This document shows positions 11,451-21,740 of a DNA stretch of 64,000 nt, piece after piece. The stretch covers positions 12,780,413 through 12,844,412 of the forward strand of contig OX465107.1 in NCBI GenBank assembly GCA_949987565.1. Direction: 5' to 3'. The position numbers and the translations under genes are program-made. Below the pieces are notes generated by a model, which was not told the origin of the DNA, searched no databases, and saw only the letters and a list, made by a program, of their open reading frames with translations. The stretch comes from Luidia sarsii. Lineage: Eukaryota > Echinodermata > Asteroidea > Paxillosida > Luidiidae. The number at the start of each line of letters is the position of its first letter. Within the stretch, counting starts at the first letter, position 1.

Positions 11451-12810
11451 ATCAAAGATACCGTACATTCTTTTCTGAAAATAGCAACGGAAATTGAACT
11501 AGACAAGGACTTGGCATCCACTATTGTATCTAAAACGTCCTTGTCTAATATAATACCGGTGGTATGCTCTCGTCTTTTCTTAAATGTAGATTTATCCATT
11601 TTTGTTCCAATCTAATGTTTGGCATGACACTCGACGATGGTGAATGAAATTGAGTTCCAAAAGTGTGTTCTGGGACTTGGGAGCACCCGCTGGACTCGTT
11701 GAGCATAATACTCCCTGAAATGTGAAATTCTACCGCAGTCTCAGATCCTGAAGTCATCAGTTATGAAATATGTTACCAGCAAGAGCTTCAGTGGCCTGGC
11801 ATTTTGGTCCTAGCGGGACCTTTCTCAATGGCAGAATGTGCATTGATAACTTTCCGAGTGTGTTTTCCCCTTTTTTTACACGGCATACGATACCAAAATC
11901 TTTCAAGATTTAACTCAGCTTTTATTATTTGATTTGATATTAATTTCATAAGTAAATTGATTAATTAAGTGCATGTGTATTGAGGAAATACCGACAACTA
12001 TTTCAGGGTATGAATCCACGGTGATTGAGATTTGCGAATGGAATCTGTCAATTGCATTTTTGACATCTGGGGTTGGAACATGGTTCATAAGAGGGGTAGT
12101 TCTATGAGTAAAGAATGAGGGTACCGGGGAATTTCAGCAAGACAGAAAGCCAGCAGTGCTTGGAACATGTTGCTTTTTTAGGCACTTCAGGGCGCACATA
12201 AGGTGGGTTGTGGGGTACCGGAACAATGGGTGGGTACTCAGAACAATGGGACCGCGCCTTGTGGGGTACATTTTTGGTACCCCATAAGGTTTTCATGAAA
12301 CTGGTTATATGGAATTAACTCAAAAAGGAGGAATTTCCGAGGTACGTTTATCACTCTCAAATAGAACTATATTATATAAGGGGCGTTTGCTAGAAATTTC
12401 CGCCGATGAAAGTGATTCTAGTTCGAAAGGGAGCGATTTGAATAGGCTTTTCTGGGAGTGTTTTTTTTAGTACACGAGAATAAAGGGAATACCCCACAAG
12501 TATACATGTACAGGGTAAGGGTGTGTGCTCTGAATTGTGTTACAGACCCAAACACTGGTCTTATTATTATCTATAGTAAAGTAAACCATTAACCAGATAA
12601 CCACTGTTTCGGTTGTCCCTGAGGGTGATAGGATCTGTTTACTCTGATTATGTCATCTGTAGAGCCTATTAGATTGCTACATGTATAGCTGTAAATTCTC
12701 ACTGAGCAGCTTGTATTTTTTTCAGCAGGTACCTGGGCAAATCTCTGCCCATGCAGTGCTAATCATACTGGTGACCTGGTCAAAGACATCACTGAACTAC
12801 ATTCCCAAAG
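11451..12810. other. AT-rich spacer between receptor and 13-kb repeats, no gene seen
   Basis: Apart from the element fragment at 11,792-11,838 and a short duplicated GGTACC/ACAATGGG patch at about 12,185-12,285, the sequence looks unique. Open frames here are short and lack recognisable motifs. Confidence 0.5.
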
Positions 12811-12963
12811 TGATATACAAAAAGGTTGCAAAGTGCTTACTGACTAAAATTACCAAAATGCAAATCTCAACATTTAGTGGGCCTGACGTTTCGATCCTAG
12901 CAGGACCTTTCTCAAAGGCAGAGAAAGGTCCTGCTATGATCCTGCTAGGTCCTGCTAGGATCG
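12811..12963 (+). repeat. GTCAGGCC element, copy with left tail
   Basis: Reading left to right: the tail AAAGGTTGCAAAGTGCTTAC, TGACTAAAATTACCAAAATG, then GGGCCTGACGTTTCGATCC, TAGCAGGACCTTTCTCAAAG, and partial inverted repeats of CCTGCTAGGATC. It is the reverse orientation of the unit seen at the right end of 13,289-13,483. Confidence 0.8.
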
Positions 12964-13049
12964 TCAAGGCCTACATTCCCATAGGTGCAAAAATCACATG
13001 ATATCTGTGATTGAGTAAGGTACCTGCCACTGTACAGATCTGAATCTAC

Positions 13050-13160
13050 CACATGCCCCACGCCAGCTCATTGGTCAAGTGGTTGAGACAGTAGAGAGCA
13101 GGAGTCGTGGAGCCGTGGAGCCGTCTGATTGGGCAAAGCACTGAGCACAGTGCTAATAAT
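13050..13160 (+). repeat. tRNA-derived SINE-like fragment (relative of 61,965-62,105)
   Basis: It shares CCAGCTCATTGGTCAAGTGG, TTGAGA, the central GGAG region and the 3' words CAAAGCACTG and GTGCTAAT with the segment at 61,965-62,105. The GGTCAAGTGGTTGAG stretch resembles a Pol III A box of a Leu/Ser-type tRNA. The B box is degraded in this copy. Confidence 0.5.
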
Positions 13161-13176
13161 ATGTTGAAAGGGCATA

Positions 13177-13643
13177 TGTGAACCGGCACAGCATAATGAG
13201 GAATAACCCCACTTTTGAGATTTTGACATTTTCTAATAATGTGAAAGAGTATACCATTAGCTTTCAAATGATATCAAAATATAATATCTTAAAATTTAGT
13301 GGGCCTGACGTTTCGATCCTAGCAGGACCTTTCTCAAAGGTTCTGCCTTTGAGAAAGGTTCTGCCATTGAGAAAGGTTCTGCCTTTGAGAAAGGTCCTGC
13401 TAGGATCGAAACATCAGGCCCACTAAATTTTAAGATTTGCATTTTGGTAATTTTAGTCAGTAAGCAGTTTTCAACATTTTTGTATATCAAAATATAATAT
13501 CCTCTAATATTTAAAATTCCCGAAAATACAAAAAAAGAGAAAATTTATATGTAATCGTATTGTAAAGATACTTTACCTTCAGGTGTTGTTTACTCAAAAA
13601 CTGTTTTGGTGGGATATTCCTCATGTCGTTGTGCCGGGTCACA
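13177..13643. mobile_element. TA-flanked MITE (TGTGACCCGGCACA ends) with nested insertion
   Basis: The left end TGTGAACCGGCACA and right end TGTGCCGGGTCACA are inverted repeats, each next to TA (13,175-13,176 and 13,644-13,645). TA duplication points to the Tc1/mariner superfamily by analogy. The interior aligns with the copy at 13,961-14,211 except for a 195-bp insertion at 13,289-13,483. It is non-coding. Confidence 0.85.
13289..13483. mobile_element. GTCAGGCC element inserted in the MITE with 18-bp target duplication
   Basis: The insert is bracketed by perfect direct repeats ATATCAAAATATAATATC (13,271-13,288 and 13,484-13,501). The related MITE at 13,961-14,211 lacks the insert at the same point, so it serves as an empty site. 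The insert has an inverted GGGCCTGACGTTTCGATCC head, three tandem copies of a roughly 21-bp word (GTTCTGCCTTTGAGAAAG), then AAGGTCCTGCTAGGATC, GAAACATCAGGCCC and the tail AGTCAGTAAGCAGTTTTCAA. An 18-bp duplication is more typical of retrotransposition than of cut-and-paste DNA elements. Confidence 0.85.
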
Positions 13644-13960
13644 TATTATCATTGAATTTGGTTCTACATTGACTGAAACTCCAAAGAAAACAGTTTCTGA
13701 TTCGCGGAACTCATTATTCCGCCAAATGCTCGTTTGCGATAAAAACAGCAAATACAAATGAGATCAGTGCACAGGCAATTAGAGATGAGTTTTAATTTCC
13801 CAATTTATCGTCAATGGCTGAAATCTAAATGGGACGGTAACAATTCAGGAAATTCGATGCTGCATTTTATGGGTAAAGTAGTACAGCATTGTCACAAATT
13901 GAGAGCAGCATTAGAATGCATTGTGGATTTGAAAGATACAAAATTGTATTAGCCAATATA

Positions 13961-14211
13961 TGTGACCCGGCACATCATAATAAGAAATAACCCCTACTTT
14001 TGAGATTTTGAGATTTTCTGATGATGTGAAAGAGAGTACCATTAACTTTCAAATGATATCAAAATTTCCTCCAACACATTAACTTTCTGAAAATACAAAA
14101 AAGAAAGAAAATTGATTTTTAATCGATTTGAGAAGATACTTCGACTTTAGGCGTTGTTTACTCGAAAAGTGTTTTGGTGGGATATTCCTCATGTCGCTGT
14201 GCTGTGTCACA
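13961..14211. mobile_element. TA-flanked MITE (TGTGACCCGGCACA ends), empty-site copy
   Basis: The ends TGTGACCCGGCACA and a diverged TGTGCTGTGTCACA are flanked by TA. The interior matches the 13,177-13,643 copy (TTTGAGATTTTGA, CTTTCAAATGATATCAAAAT, GTTTTGGTGGGATATTCCTC) without the insertion. It is about 251 bp and non-coding. Confidence 0.85.
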
Positions 14212-14499
14212 TATGGGCCGACTCATGCACAAATTGCAGTGCAATACAGGACTTGCCCTCAAATGCTTCCAACAAATTGCGAGACCAACCACGGCTGGCG
14301 TGAAACAATCGGCTTTTCTTACTTCGGGATCGGTTTTAAAACCGGTGGTCAACTACAGTCTGCACTACCGGTCCAAGCTCATGGGGTCAGAACAGACCGT
14401 ATACATAACCTACAGATGGACAATAGAGGGCACCAAACTGTATTGCCATGAAAGCCCCATCTTAAAAAAAAAGTATGGGCGGGACCTAAAGAGTGCCAC

Positions 14500-14670
14500 C
14501 ACAGACATTGCATAGCGTCATAGAACCATGAGTAAATATGAATGCACGTCACACGGATACAAACATGTGCTCTTCACTGACTACCCAGAGCGTGATGCGA
14601 GTTAGGTCCCCCATAGCATTGCAGTATCCTCCTGACATCGTTTCTAATAGGCACTATCTATCTATAATTT
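14500..14670. repeat. Dispersed repeat, paired with 17,110-17,310
   Basis: It shares GAATGCACGTCAC, GTGCTCTT, TAGGTCC/GGGTCC, AGCATTGCAGTATCCTCCTG and CATTGTTTCTAAT-type words, in the same order, with 17,110-17,310. It lies downstream of the stop codon of the minus-strand RsfS-family gene, while its partner is inside that gene's first intron. No terminal inverted repeats were recognised. Confidence 0.6.
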
Positions 14671-14806
14671 ACATGTGTCTGTGGGTCAGACTGAGGGGGC
14701 AGAGTTGCCAATGACCTCTGGCTGCTATCCAGTTGCAGCCCCCCGACAGAAGTGAAAACAGCAACAATCCCCCAAAACCAAAACACGTTGCTTCAACAGC
14801 GCCCTC

Positions 14807-17800
14807 TCACGTCTGCGTGTCCTGCGAGATGGGCGAGGCGCCCGCTGCGGTCGACTGCGGTTCCGGCTCTGTCTCCGGAGCGGAGAAGAGAGCCAGCTGC
14901 TGGTCCCACAGCGTCATGTGGTCGTCATGGTCCTTCCCCAGGGTCCACAGCGCCTCCAGGTCGTACAGTGTGCGCGTCTCCTCCAGCATGAAGTGGACCA
15001 CAACATTTCCTGGCCACAAAAACAAAACAAAACAAAAAAATTCCGCAACAAGTGTTGAATGAATGAATGTACAGTACATGGACTGCAAAATATTGTCCAT
15101 TTAGAGAGGGCTTTCTAAATTGGCAGATTTGAAGTTTGCTAATGTTACTCTCATGGAGTTTTGTGGCTAATGGTGATGGCCCACCCCAACAACTTACTGA
15201 ACTGAATCATCCACTAGACTTATCTCACACCCTGATAAGTCTTGAATATGATTTGTGATGTTGTGGTTTTACAAAGGAAATTGGCCCTCACACCACAATA
15301 TAAACGAAATTGTTCTTCCTTCTTTTTGTTTTCAAAAAGATGACTGTAACCTGATGGCGACTTTGTTAGGTGCTCATTTGCAATGTTCAGCAGACTGTCA
15401 CCCGGGGATATGTGACTCACGATACACCTAACGGTAGGGGTCTCAGGGAGAACAACACAGGGAACTAGACCTGAGTATCCGTGCACATTGTCGGAGAGTC
15501 AGTCCAGATCCCAAACAAAATGAATGGCTTCAGATAAAGCTGTGCAGGCACCAGAGTCTGCCTGTAGTGAGGCATACAACATGTATACGCTGTGCAGTGT
15601 GCGCTGTCATAGCAGTAGCCGCAGCCGTTCCTTCGAACCAATGCCACAGTGACTTTACAAAGCTCAAGGAAGTCAGTGAACCACTCGGTAGTGGTGGTAT
15701 CGGGTCCTAGGCCGGAGAGGTCCGCAACAGAACTCTCATGTCTCGACTCACCGAAATCTAGACACATCCAGTCTCTGGTGAGTTTTCCCTCGATGTTCAG
15801 GAAGGGGTCCCCCTTGCCTTTCTTCTCTTTGTACTGCGGGGGCAAGGAGAGGACAGATGAAAACAAAAGTCTCAGAAATACAGAAAAGAGATTGAGTTGA
15901 CCTCGATGCCTTCGGATTTACATTGTAAGTCAGCATTGAATACTGGACGGCTTGCACGTATGAGCACACGCATTTTGGACAGATTTGAATTGCAGCTTGT
16001 TCTGTGGGAGTCTGCCCTAGATGTGGACAGCTTGCAGTGACGCCTCTTTCGAGAACGAGCATGACTCTGAGAGGAGCCGGCAACTCGACATTTCGGACAA
16101 GGGGTGCTGACTGTGGGGTGCAGAGCCCAAAATATTGAGGTACTGGCTTTTCTGATTGGATTAGATTTGAAGGTCTGCATGGCGGAAGTACCAAGTGGAA
16201 GGTTTGCAGTGGCACCGTGTCTCTTTTGAGACGGAGTGCGCCTCTGATGATGGGCAGAGTGTCTCCTGACAATGGGCAGAGTGCACTCTGCCCGACACAT
16301 TGAGTTACTGGCTCTTTTCACAGCTTGACGCTCCTTCTCAATGGAGATGTTTTGCGATGCATGGTGTCACCGCATAATCATCCACATAGGGGCGACTTAG
16401 CCATGCTGATTCTCGAAAGAGATCACTGGCAAGTTGCATAGTGCCTCCAACATTACACATTGTGATTCCACCCTGCAAACCCAAAGTCTGATCTAAATGC
16501 CCTCGTTACATCCAAGCTTCACTCTAACTTTGTTTCTAAATGGCTCAATTGGGGACGTCAATGCATGAAAAAAAAAAACATTTGGGGGGAGCCTTGAAGG
16601 GAACTTCAAAGGCATACATTCATTAGAACCACCAATAAAAATTAACAAAAAAAATGAAAAATGGCAAAGAAAACTTTGACTGGACAAAAATCAATGCCAT
16701 GGTCCAATCCAGCTGAGGAATGGCCTTCAACCTCCCCCCCCCCCCGAGACAAATTCCGCAGCCACTTTTTGGCCACTGCTCTGTTGGACGCCTGCGCCCG
16801 TCCTCACCAGCTGGTTGATGCGCTGCGTCATGGCGCTGAGGTGGCGGCCAGACCTTCCCGTCACCACGACAAAGTAGTCCACGTACTCCTTCTCAGGGGG
16901 CACCCGGATGACGCAAATGTCCAGGGCTTTCTCCGCCTGCAAGATGCCAACCAGGTCCTCCACACTGAAGACATGCGAGGCCTTAGTACCTAGACAGGAA
17001 AAGTTAAGGGGGTTGAGACAAAAGAAAAGACATAGAAAAGATAAATCTGGAAGTAAATCCGGAAGTAAATGGCGCCCACAAGTTTATAAAAAAAAAACAT
17101 GTACGTGCATGAGCGTCGCTGTGTAGCATCAAGGAACCACTGACAAATTTGAATGCACGTCACGCCACACATACATTGAGTGCTCTTTACTTCCGCCCAT
17201 ACTTTGACGCTAGTCGGGTCCTTTATGGCATTACAATATCCTGACATTGTTTCTAATACAGTAGCCTAATTACTAATATAATACTAACAATAGACACTGT
17301 CAGTCTATAGGTTAAATTTTTTTTAAAAGGGCGATTGTAAGGGTCCAAGTTACTGGTACTACATTATCAATATCAATGGTCTTCACTTTGCTTCCAAAGT
17401 CATGAGTCATGAGCGCTTGAAACTTGTTTTGTGTGAAATTGGAGAATTGAGCATCAGAATGGAAAATGGGGGAAACCCACAGTGAATTACATTCTCCACG
17501 ACACAAAATCACATCACCTCTACCTCCATGGCTACAGTCTGTAGATGTACATGTACATGTATATCGTAAGGTAGTTGCGGTGACCGTAATCGCGAGGATT
17601 AGGGTTACGGATGGTCATCACAACTAATCGTAAGGGTGAATCAATTTACCGCCATCTTTTGCAGTTTCTGCAGAGAGGCACGTCTCACTCTCAGCTGAGC
17701 CTGAATCGCACTCCTTTTGTCGAAAGTCTTTCTCTTCATCCACCCCCATCTCGTGATCCTCAGTCGTCACGGCAACGAAGCCCTGCTCGACAACGACGGT

Positions 17801-18364
17801 CGAGGCTGGGCCAGGTTCCTCGACGACCGTCGACGATTCCCCGTCTCCATCCCCGTCCCCGCCAGCCGGCTTGGTCCGTCCGAAGTCGGAGGCAATTTCG
17901 CAGAGCAGAGACCGGAGTTCGGGGTCCGCGCTCAGGACCTTGTCTTGGCCGCGGACAGCAGGGTGGTCCCACTCTGCCTCGTCCAGCTGCGGAAGACTGC
18001 CGTCCCTCGCTGAATCCGCATTTTCTGCATCCGCGTCCCTCGCCTCGGAGTTGGAGTCGGAGTCGGACTTGGAGGACAGAGGCCTGCCTGCAGAAACGGC
18101 GGGAAGAAAAGGGATTCTCGTCGCTGGCGAACGACTGCCCGATCGGCAGCTGGTCCGAGTCCGAGCACCGACGACGAGCCGTGATGACGGCGAGCGCGCA
18201 CAGCTGGCCTGGCGCGCGGGGGCAGCGCGCCTTGGGCCCGGTATGGCAGGCGAGCCGCCGCCGCACCGGTAGTAGTACGATACGGAACGGCCGACACAGG
18301 AAGCCCCCTGCAGACGAGCGCCCAGCAGCCCGGATGTTCTCGTCCAAACTCCGATGAGGGCCAT
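14807..18364 (-). CDS. MALSU1: Mitochondrial RsfS/Iojap-family protein (MALSU1 orthologue), four exons, complete
   Basis: Exons in transcript order: 18364-17650, 16989-16808, 15833-15752, 15009-14807. Together they make 1182 nt, 393 aa plus stop. Junctions are GCG|gtaaat..ctag|GT (phase 1), CTG|gtgagg..gcag|TAC (phase 0) and TTCG|gtgagt..ccag|GA (phase 1), all in frame. Residues 1-100 are Arg/Ser/Ala-rich without acidic residues, typical of a mitochondrial presequence. Residues about 100-238 form an acidic Ser-rich linker longer than in the human protein (234 aa in total, from memory). Residues 239-375 form the RsfS domain: EDLVGIL, DICVIRVPPEKEYVDYFVVV, GRSGRHL, KLTRDWMCLDFG, VVVHFMLEETRTLYDLEALW. 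The family binds ribosomal protein uL14m on the mitochondrial large subunit and blocks premature joining with the small subunit. Exon 1 is CpG-rich. Confidence 0.93.
17110..17310. repeat. Dispersed repeat in intron 1 of the MALSU1-like gene
   Basis: This is the partner of 14,500-14,670: GAATGCACGTCACGCC, GAGTGCTCTTTACTTC, TGGCATTACAATATCCTGAC and ATTGTTTCTAAT occur in matching order. It is intronic and non-coding. Confidence 0.6.
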
Positions 18365-18494
18365 CGTTAAAAGGCGAGACCTCGGCTCTAAGTCTTGGCA
18401 CCTACACGACAGGAACGCAGGGGACGAAGCCAGTTTTCACTTTTTCAACGCTCACGACCGCGTCCCGCGTGCGTTGGAAATGGAACCGCTGAGC

Positions 18495-18506
18495 GCCGCC
18501 ATGTTG
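18495..18506 (-). promoter_or_regulatory. YY1-type motif CAACATGGCGGC upstream of the MALSU1-like start
   Basis: On the minus strand the sequence reads CAACATGGCGGC, a close match to the YY1 consensus AAnATGGCGGC. It lies about 130 bp upstream of the start codon at 18,364, in a CpG-rich patch. In animals this motif is common at transcription starts of housekeeping and nuclear-encoded mitochondrial genes. The transcription start itself is not determined. Confidence 0.5.
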
Positions 18507-18959
18507 CTCTCTGACCAGATAGCCGGGTGCCGTGCGCGTGATGAACGAAGGTAGCGTATACATGCTGTGGGTACAAGACTTGCACGAGTGGGAGGACTTT
18601 TCGCAGATCTTTTCTGCACGTGCATGAAACACGCGTGACAAAAATCACTCCCTATCAAAGTACATTATGCTTCTCAACTCTCTCATCACCTTCCAGAATA
18701 ATTATCATGTTACGTCCTCGATCTTGACATGGTTTACTCGTGCGATGGATAGAAATTGATCCAGTTTTCTTTTCGGGAAAGTGATGCAATTGTCTTTTTT
18801 AGTTGAGTTTCGATAAGAAAGGCAGACAAAACTTAGGGCCCGCATTATATTAGGGGCTTACTAGTACCAGGCCTACATGTAGCCTTTTTTCGTTTTATAA
18901 TCTTAGTCCGAACATGGAGGTAGAGGAGGGGTGGTCCGAAGTATAGAATGCTATAGCGG

Positions 18960-19717
18960 ATGGGGCTCCGCTCTCTCTCCCCTTTTCTCCCTCTCCACCT
19001 CCCCTTAGATCCCTCCCTCTTTGCCTCTGCCTCTGCCTCTGCCTCTGCCTCTGCCTCTGCCTCTGCCTCTGCCTCTGCCTCTGCCTCTGCCTCTGCCTCT
19101 GCCTCTCTCTGCCTCTGCCTCTCTCTGCCTCTGCCTCTGCCTCTGCCTCTGCCTCTGTCTCTGCCTCTCTCTGTCTCTGCCTCTCTCTTCCTCTGCCTCT
19201 GCCTCTGCCTCTGCCTCTACCTCTGCCTCTGCCTCTGCCTCTGCCTCTGCCTCTGCCTCTGTCTCTGACTCTGCCTCTTCCTCTCTCTTCCTCTGCCTCT
19301 GCCTCTCTTCCACTGCCTCTCTCTTCCTCTGCCTCTGCCTCTGCCTCTGCCTCTGCCTCTGCCTCTCTTCCACTGCCTCTCTCTTCCTCTGCCTCTGCCT
19401 CTGCCTCTGCCTCTGCCTCTGCCTCTGCCTCTTCCTCTGCCTCTGCCTCTGCCTCTGCCTCTGCCTCTGTCTCTGACTCTGCCTCTTCCTCTCTCTTCCT
19501 CTGCCTCTGCCTCTCTTCCACTGCCTCTCTCTTCCTCTGCCTCTGCCTCTGCCTCTGCCTCTGCCTCTGCCTCTCTTCCACTGCCTCTCTCTTCCTCTGC
19601 CTCTGCCTCTGCCTCTGCCTCTGCCTCTTCCTCTTCCTCTGCCTCTGCCTCTGCCTCTGCCTCTGCCTCTGCCTCTGCCTCTGCCTCTGCCTCTGCCTCT
19701 GCCTCTCCCTTTCTCCC
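18960..19717. repeat. (CTCTGC)n hexanucleotide satellite with CTCTCTTC interruptions
   Basis: This is about 750 bp of CTCTGC units interrupted by blocks such as CTCTCTTCCACTGCCTCTCT that recur several times, so there is a higher-order pattern. Poly-(Leu-Cys), (Glu-Ala) and (Arg-Gln) open frames on both strands are artefacts. Confidence 0.95.
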
Positions 19718-19764
19718 CCTGGTGATATTGATTATCGGCCTCACTGTGAATCAAATCACGTAGA

Positions 19765-20012
19765 TTAATTGACCGATTGCGCGACCACTGTTTACATGCC
19801 ATCATGTGACTTATAGTGGGTAATTTGGCATCTAATTTTGGCATAGAGCAGCGATGGAAATGTACATGTACAAAGAAGAATGTGGACATTATGATTGACT
19901 TCTTTGTTTTATTCCACTTCTGTGTGGTACCAAAATGAGATGCAAAAATACCCACTATAAGTCACGTGATGGCATGTAAACCAAGCTTGATCCCGCAATC
20001 AGTCTATTTAAT
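19765..20012. mobile_element. Foldback MITE (TTTACATGCCATCATGTGAC ends)
   Basis: The left arm TTTACATGCCATCATGTGAC and TTATAGTGGGTA is mirrored on the right by TACCCACTATAAG and TCACGTGATGGCATGTAAA. Similarity continues outward (GATTGCGCGACCA versus GATTGCGGGATCA on the complementary strand). The element is about 248 bp and non-coding, and abuts the CTCTGC satellite. Confidence 0.8.
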
Positions 20013-20177
20013 TGAGTTCTTCATCTGAATTGATTAAGTTTGATTGATTTCATTTTTTTCATCTTTTCTAAAAAAATTATTTGGATTCAGTTGAATAAGT
20101 TACAAATAACTAAAGGCCCTGTTTTAATTCCTTGTCGATCCTTTATTGTAAACTGAAATTGATTTATCTCCAAACTT

Positions 20178-20301
20178 AACGGGCCTGACATTTTTTGAGA
20201 AAGGTCCTGTTAGGAATGAAACGTCAGGCCCTTTAACTTTTGAAATTTAGGGCACTTTGTATTGCAGGTCATTTTAGTTTGTGAGCAGTTTGCAACAGTT
20301 T
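20178..20301. repeat. GTCAGGCC element, compact copy
   Basis: The order is GGGCCTGACATTTTTTGAGA, AAGGTCCTGTTAGGAATGAA, ACGTCAGGCCC, then the tail GTCATTTTAG and GTGAGCAGTTTGCAAC. The left arm is reduced to about 15 bp, so the copy is nearly one repeat unit. Confidence 0.8.
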
Positions 20302-20635
20302 TTGTTTTTACTTGAGAATGATTTACTTAGTTCCCCTCATTTTGACTCAACTTCATTTCTAGTTGATTTAACAGTGTTGATAATTATTTATTTCCACTGG
20401 TTTTCTGTTTAAGTTTGGTTTAGTTGTTTAAGTTTGGTTCGCTTGGTTGAAATTTCCATTAAGATTGATATCTTTTTTACCAAAATACTTCTTTGTTTCT
20501 TCGTTTCAGTTATTTTGTTCTCTTATTTGGATGACTGGTTAATTAGCATTTTTCTTTCTTTATTCTTTTTGTCGCCGCAAATCCGCGCATGACATTCACA
20601 TCAAAACCAATACTTAGTTCGACTCTTTATCCACA

Positions 20636-20785
20636 GAGATCGTCCAATCCACACAGATCTTCCAATCCACAAAGATCTTCCAATCCACACAGATCTTCCA
20701 ATCCACACAGATCTTCCAATCCCCAAAGATCTTCCAATCCACACAGATCTTCCAATCCACACAGATCTTCCAATCCATGCCGATT
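20636..20785. repeat. 18-bp minisatellite AGATCTTCCAATCCACAC, about 8 copies
   Basis: The 18-bp unit AGATCTTCCAATCCACAC is repeated with single-base variants (CACAA, CCCAA). The period is a multiple of 3, so short Ser-Asn-Pro repeat frames appear. No gene is implied. Confidence 0.93.
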
Positions 20786-21403
20786 TGAGTGAAAGGTTAG
20801 AGTTACACTGGGCGATTAAGTGAATAACATTACTGTAAGGCCTAGTCCAGATCCACCACACCACATGCACAGACTCACTGAGCCAAGAATTTTTTTTTAT
20901 TATGATACCATCACCAGTCATGGCCACCAAAATGCGGAGTACGCCCTCTTGCGTTTCTGATGTCTCATAACTCGATCAGCCACACTCATAATTTTTTTCT
21001 TGGAACTTGATGACTGACCGATGATTACGCCGTTGTCCAAGCTGCATGCACCTGCGATTACTCAACCATATCCAATGCCGTCTCGCCTGCAGTTGGAGTC
21101 ACTCGATCTGCCCTCTATCTACCGCACGTAAAGAAAAAAAATAAACATTATTGAGCACACTCTCAGAAAGATCCCGACAGGATCGGAAGCGTCAACTCTT
21201 CCTACCAACTTTGAGAAAACTAAACTTGAAAGCGGATTTTTTTCAATGTAGCGCCGACACACGAAGTGTACACATCGAGGATCGGCACTCGAAACTTCTG
21301 AACGACTTGTTATTATTTTAATTTTTTACGCTTTCCTGGATCTGTACGGACGTGTTTGTTCCTGATCTTCTGGTACGGTGTCGGGGGATTAAAAGTCGTC
21401 AAG
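20786..21403. other. Upstream region of the signal-peptide exon
   Basis: This is non-repetitive sequence with A/T-rich stretches leading to the start codon at 21,404. It is the likely location of the promoter and 5' UTR of the 21.4-kb gene. No TATA box or initiator can be assigned with confidence. Confidence 0.35.
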
Positions 21404-21494
21404 ATGACTCGGAGATATTCCTTCATATTCCTGTTCCTGTGCGGCTTCGCTTTGGTGGGAAACGAGGCCCAACACATCCTGAACCACGATAAAG
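21404..21494 (+). CDS. First coding exon with signal peptide, gene unidentified
   Basis: ATG at 21,404 has an A at -3 (GTCAAGATGA). The exon codes MTRRYSFIFLFLCGFALVGN, then EAQHILNHDK plus the first base of the next codon, and stops at the consensus donor AAAG|GTAAGT. This is a textbook secretory signal: basic n-region (RR), a hydrophobic core FIFLFLCGFALVG, and likely cleavage after NEA. The product should be secreted or a type I membrane protein. I do not recognise it, and no downstream exon can be joined with confidence, so the gene may continue past a very long first intron. The next exon must begin in phase 1. Confidence 0.7.
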
Positions 21495-21532
21495 GTAAGT
21501 CAGGCCAATCGGGGCCGGGGCACGGCTTGTCC

Positions 21533-21740
21533 GAGTCCGAGTAACTTGGACCCCGACAAGTCACCCCCTTTTTTTTTAAACGAAATTTTGGATTTTGGAG
21601 GGTCGGATGACTGTAGTACCCCCTTTTTTATCGAAATTTGGAATTTGGATGGTCGGGTGACTGTATGTAACCCGACCATCCAAATTCCCGATTTCGATAA
21701 AAAAGGGGGGTGACTTGTCGGGTCCAAGTTACTCGGACTC
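21533..21740. mobile_element. Foldback MITE 38 bp after the splice donor
   Basis: The left arm GAGTCCGAGTAACTTGGACC and CCGACAAGTCACCCCCTTTTT is mirrored by AAAAAGGGGGGTGACTTGTC and GGGTCCAAGTTACTCGGACTC on the right. The two arms of about 75 bp nearly fill the 208-bp element, so an RNA copy would fold into a long hairpin. It is non-coding. Confidence 0.85.

Noticed and set aside
13289..13483. Functional hammerhead ribozyme
   Set aside because: The CTGANGA core is not intact and GAAAC is followed directly by GTC without a clear stem III. It is kept only as a resemblance worth testing.
14128..14515. Open frames of 107-113 codons at the edge of the TA MITE
   Set aside because: They start inside the MITE, overlap each other in different frames and show no family motif.
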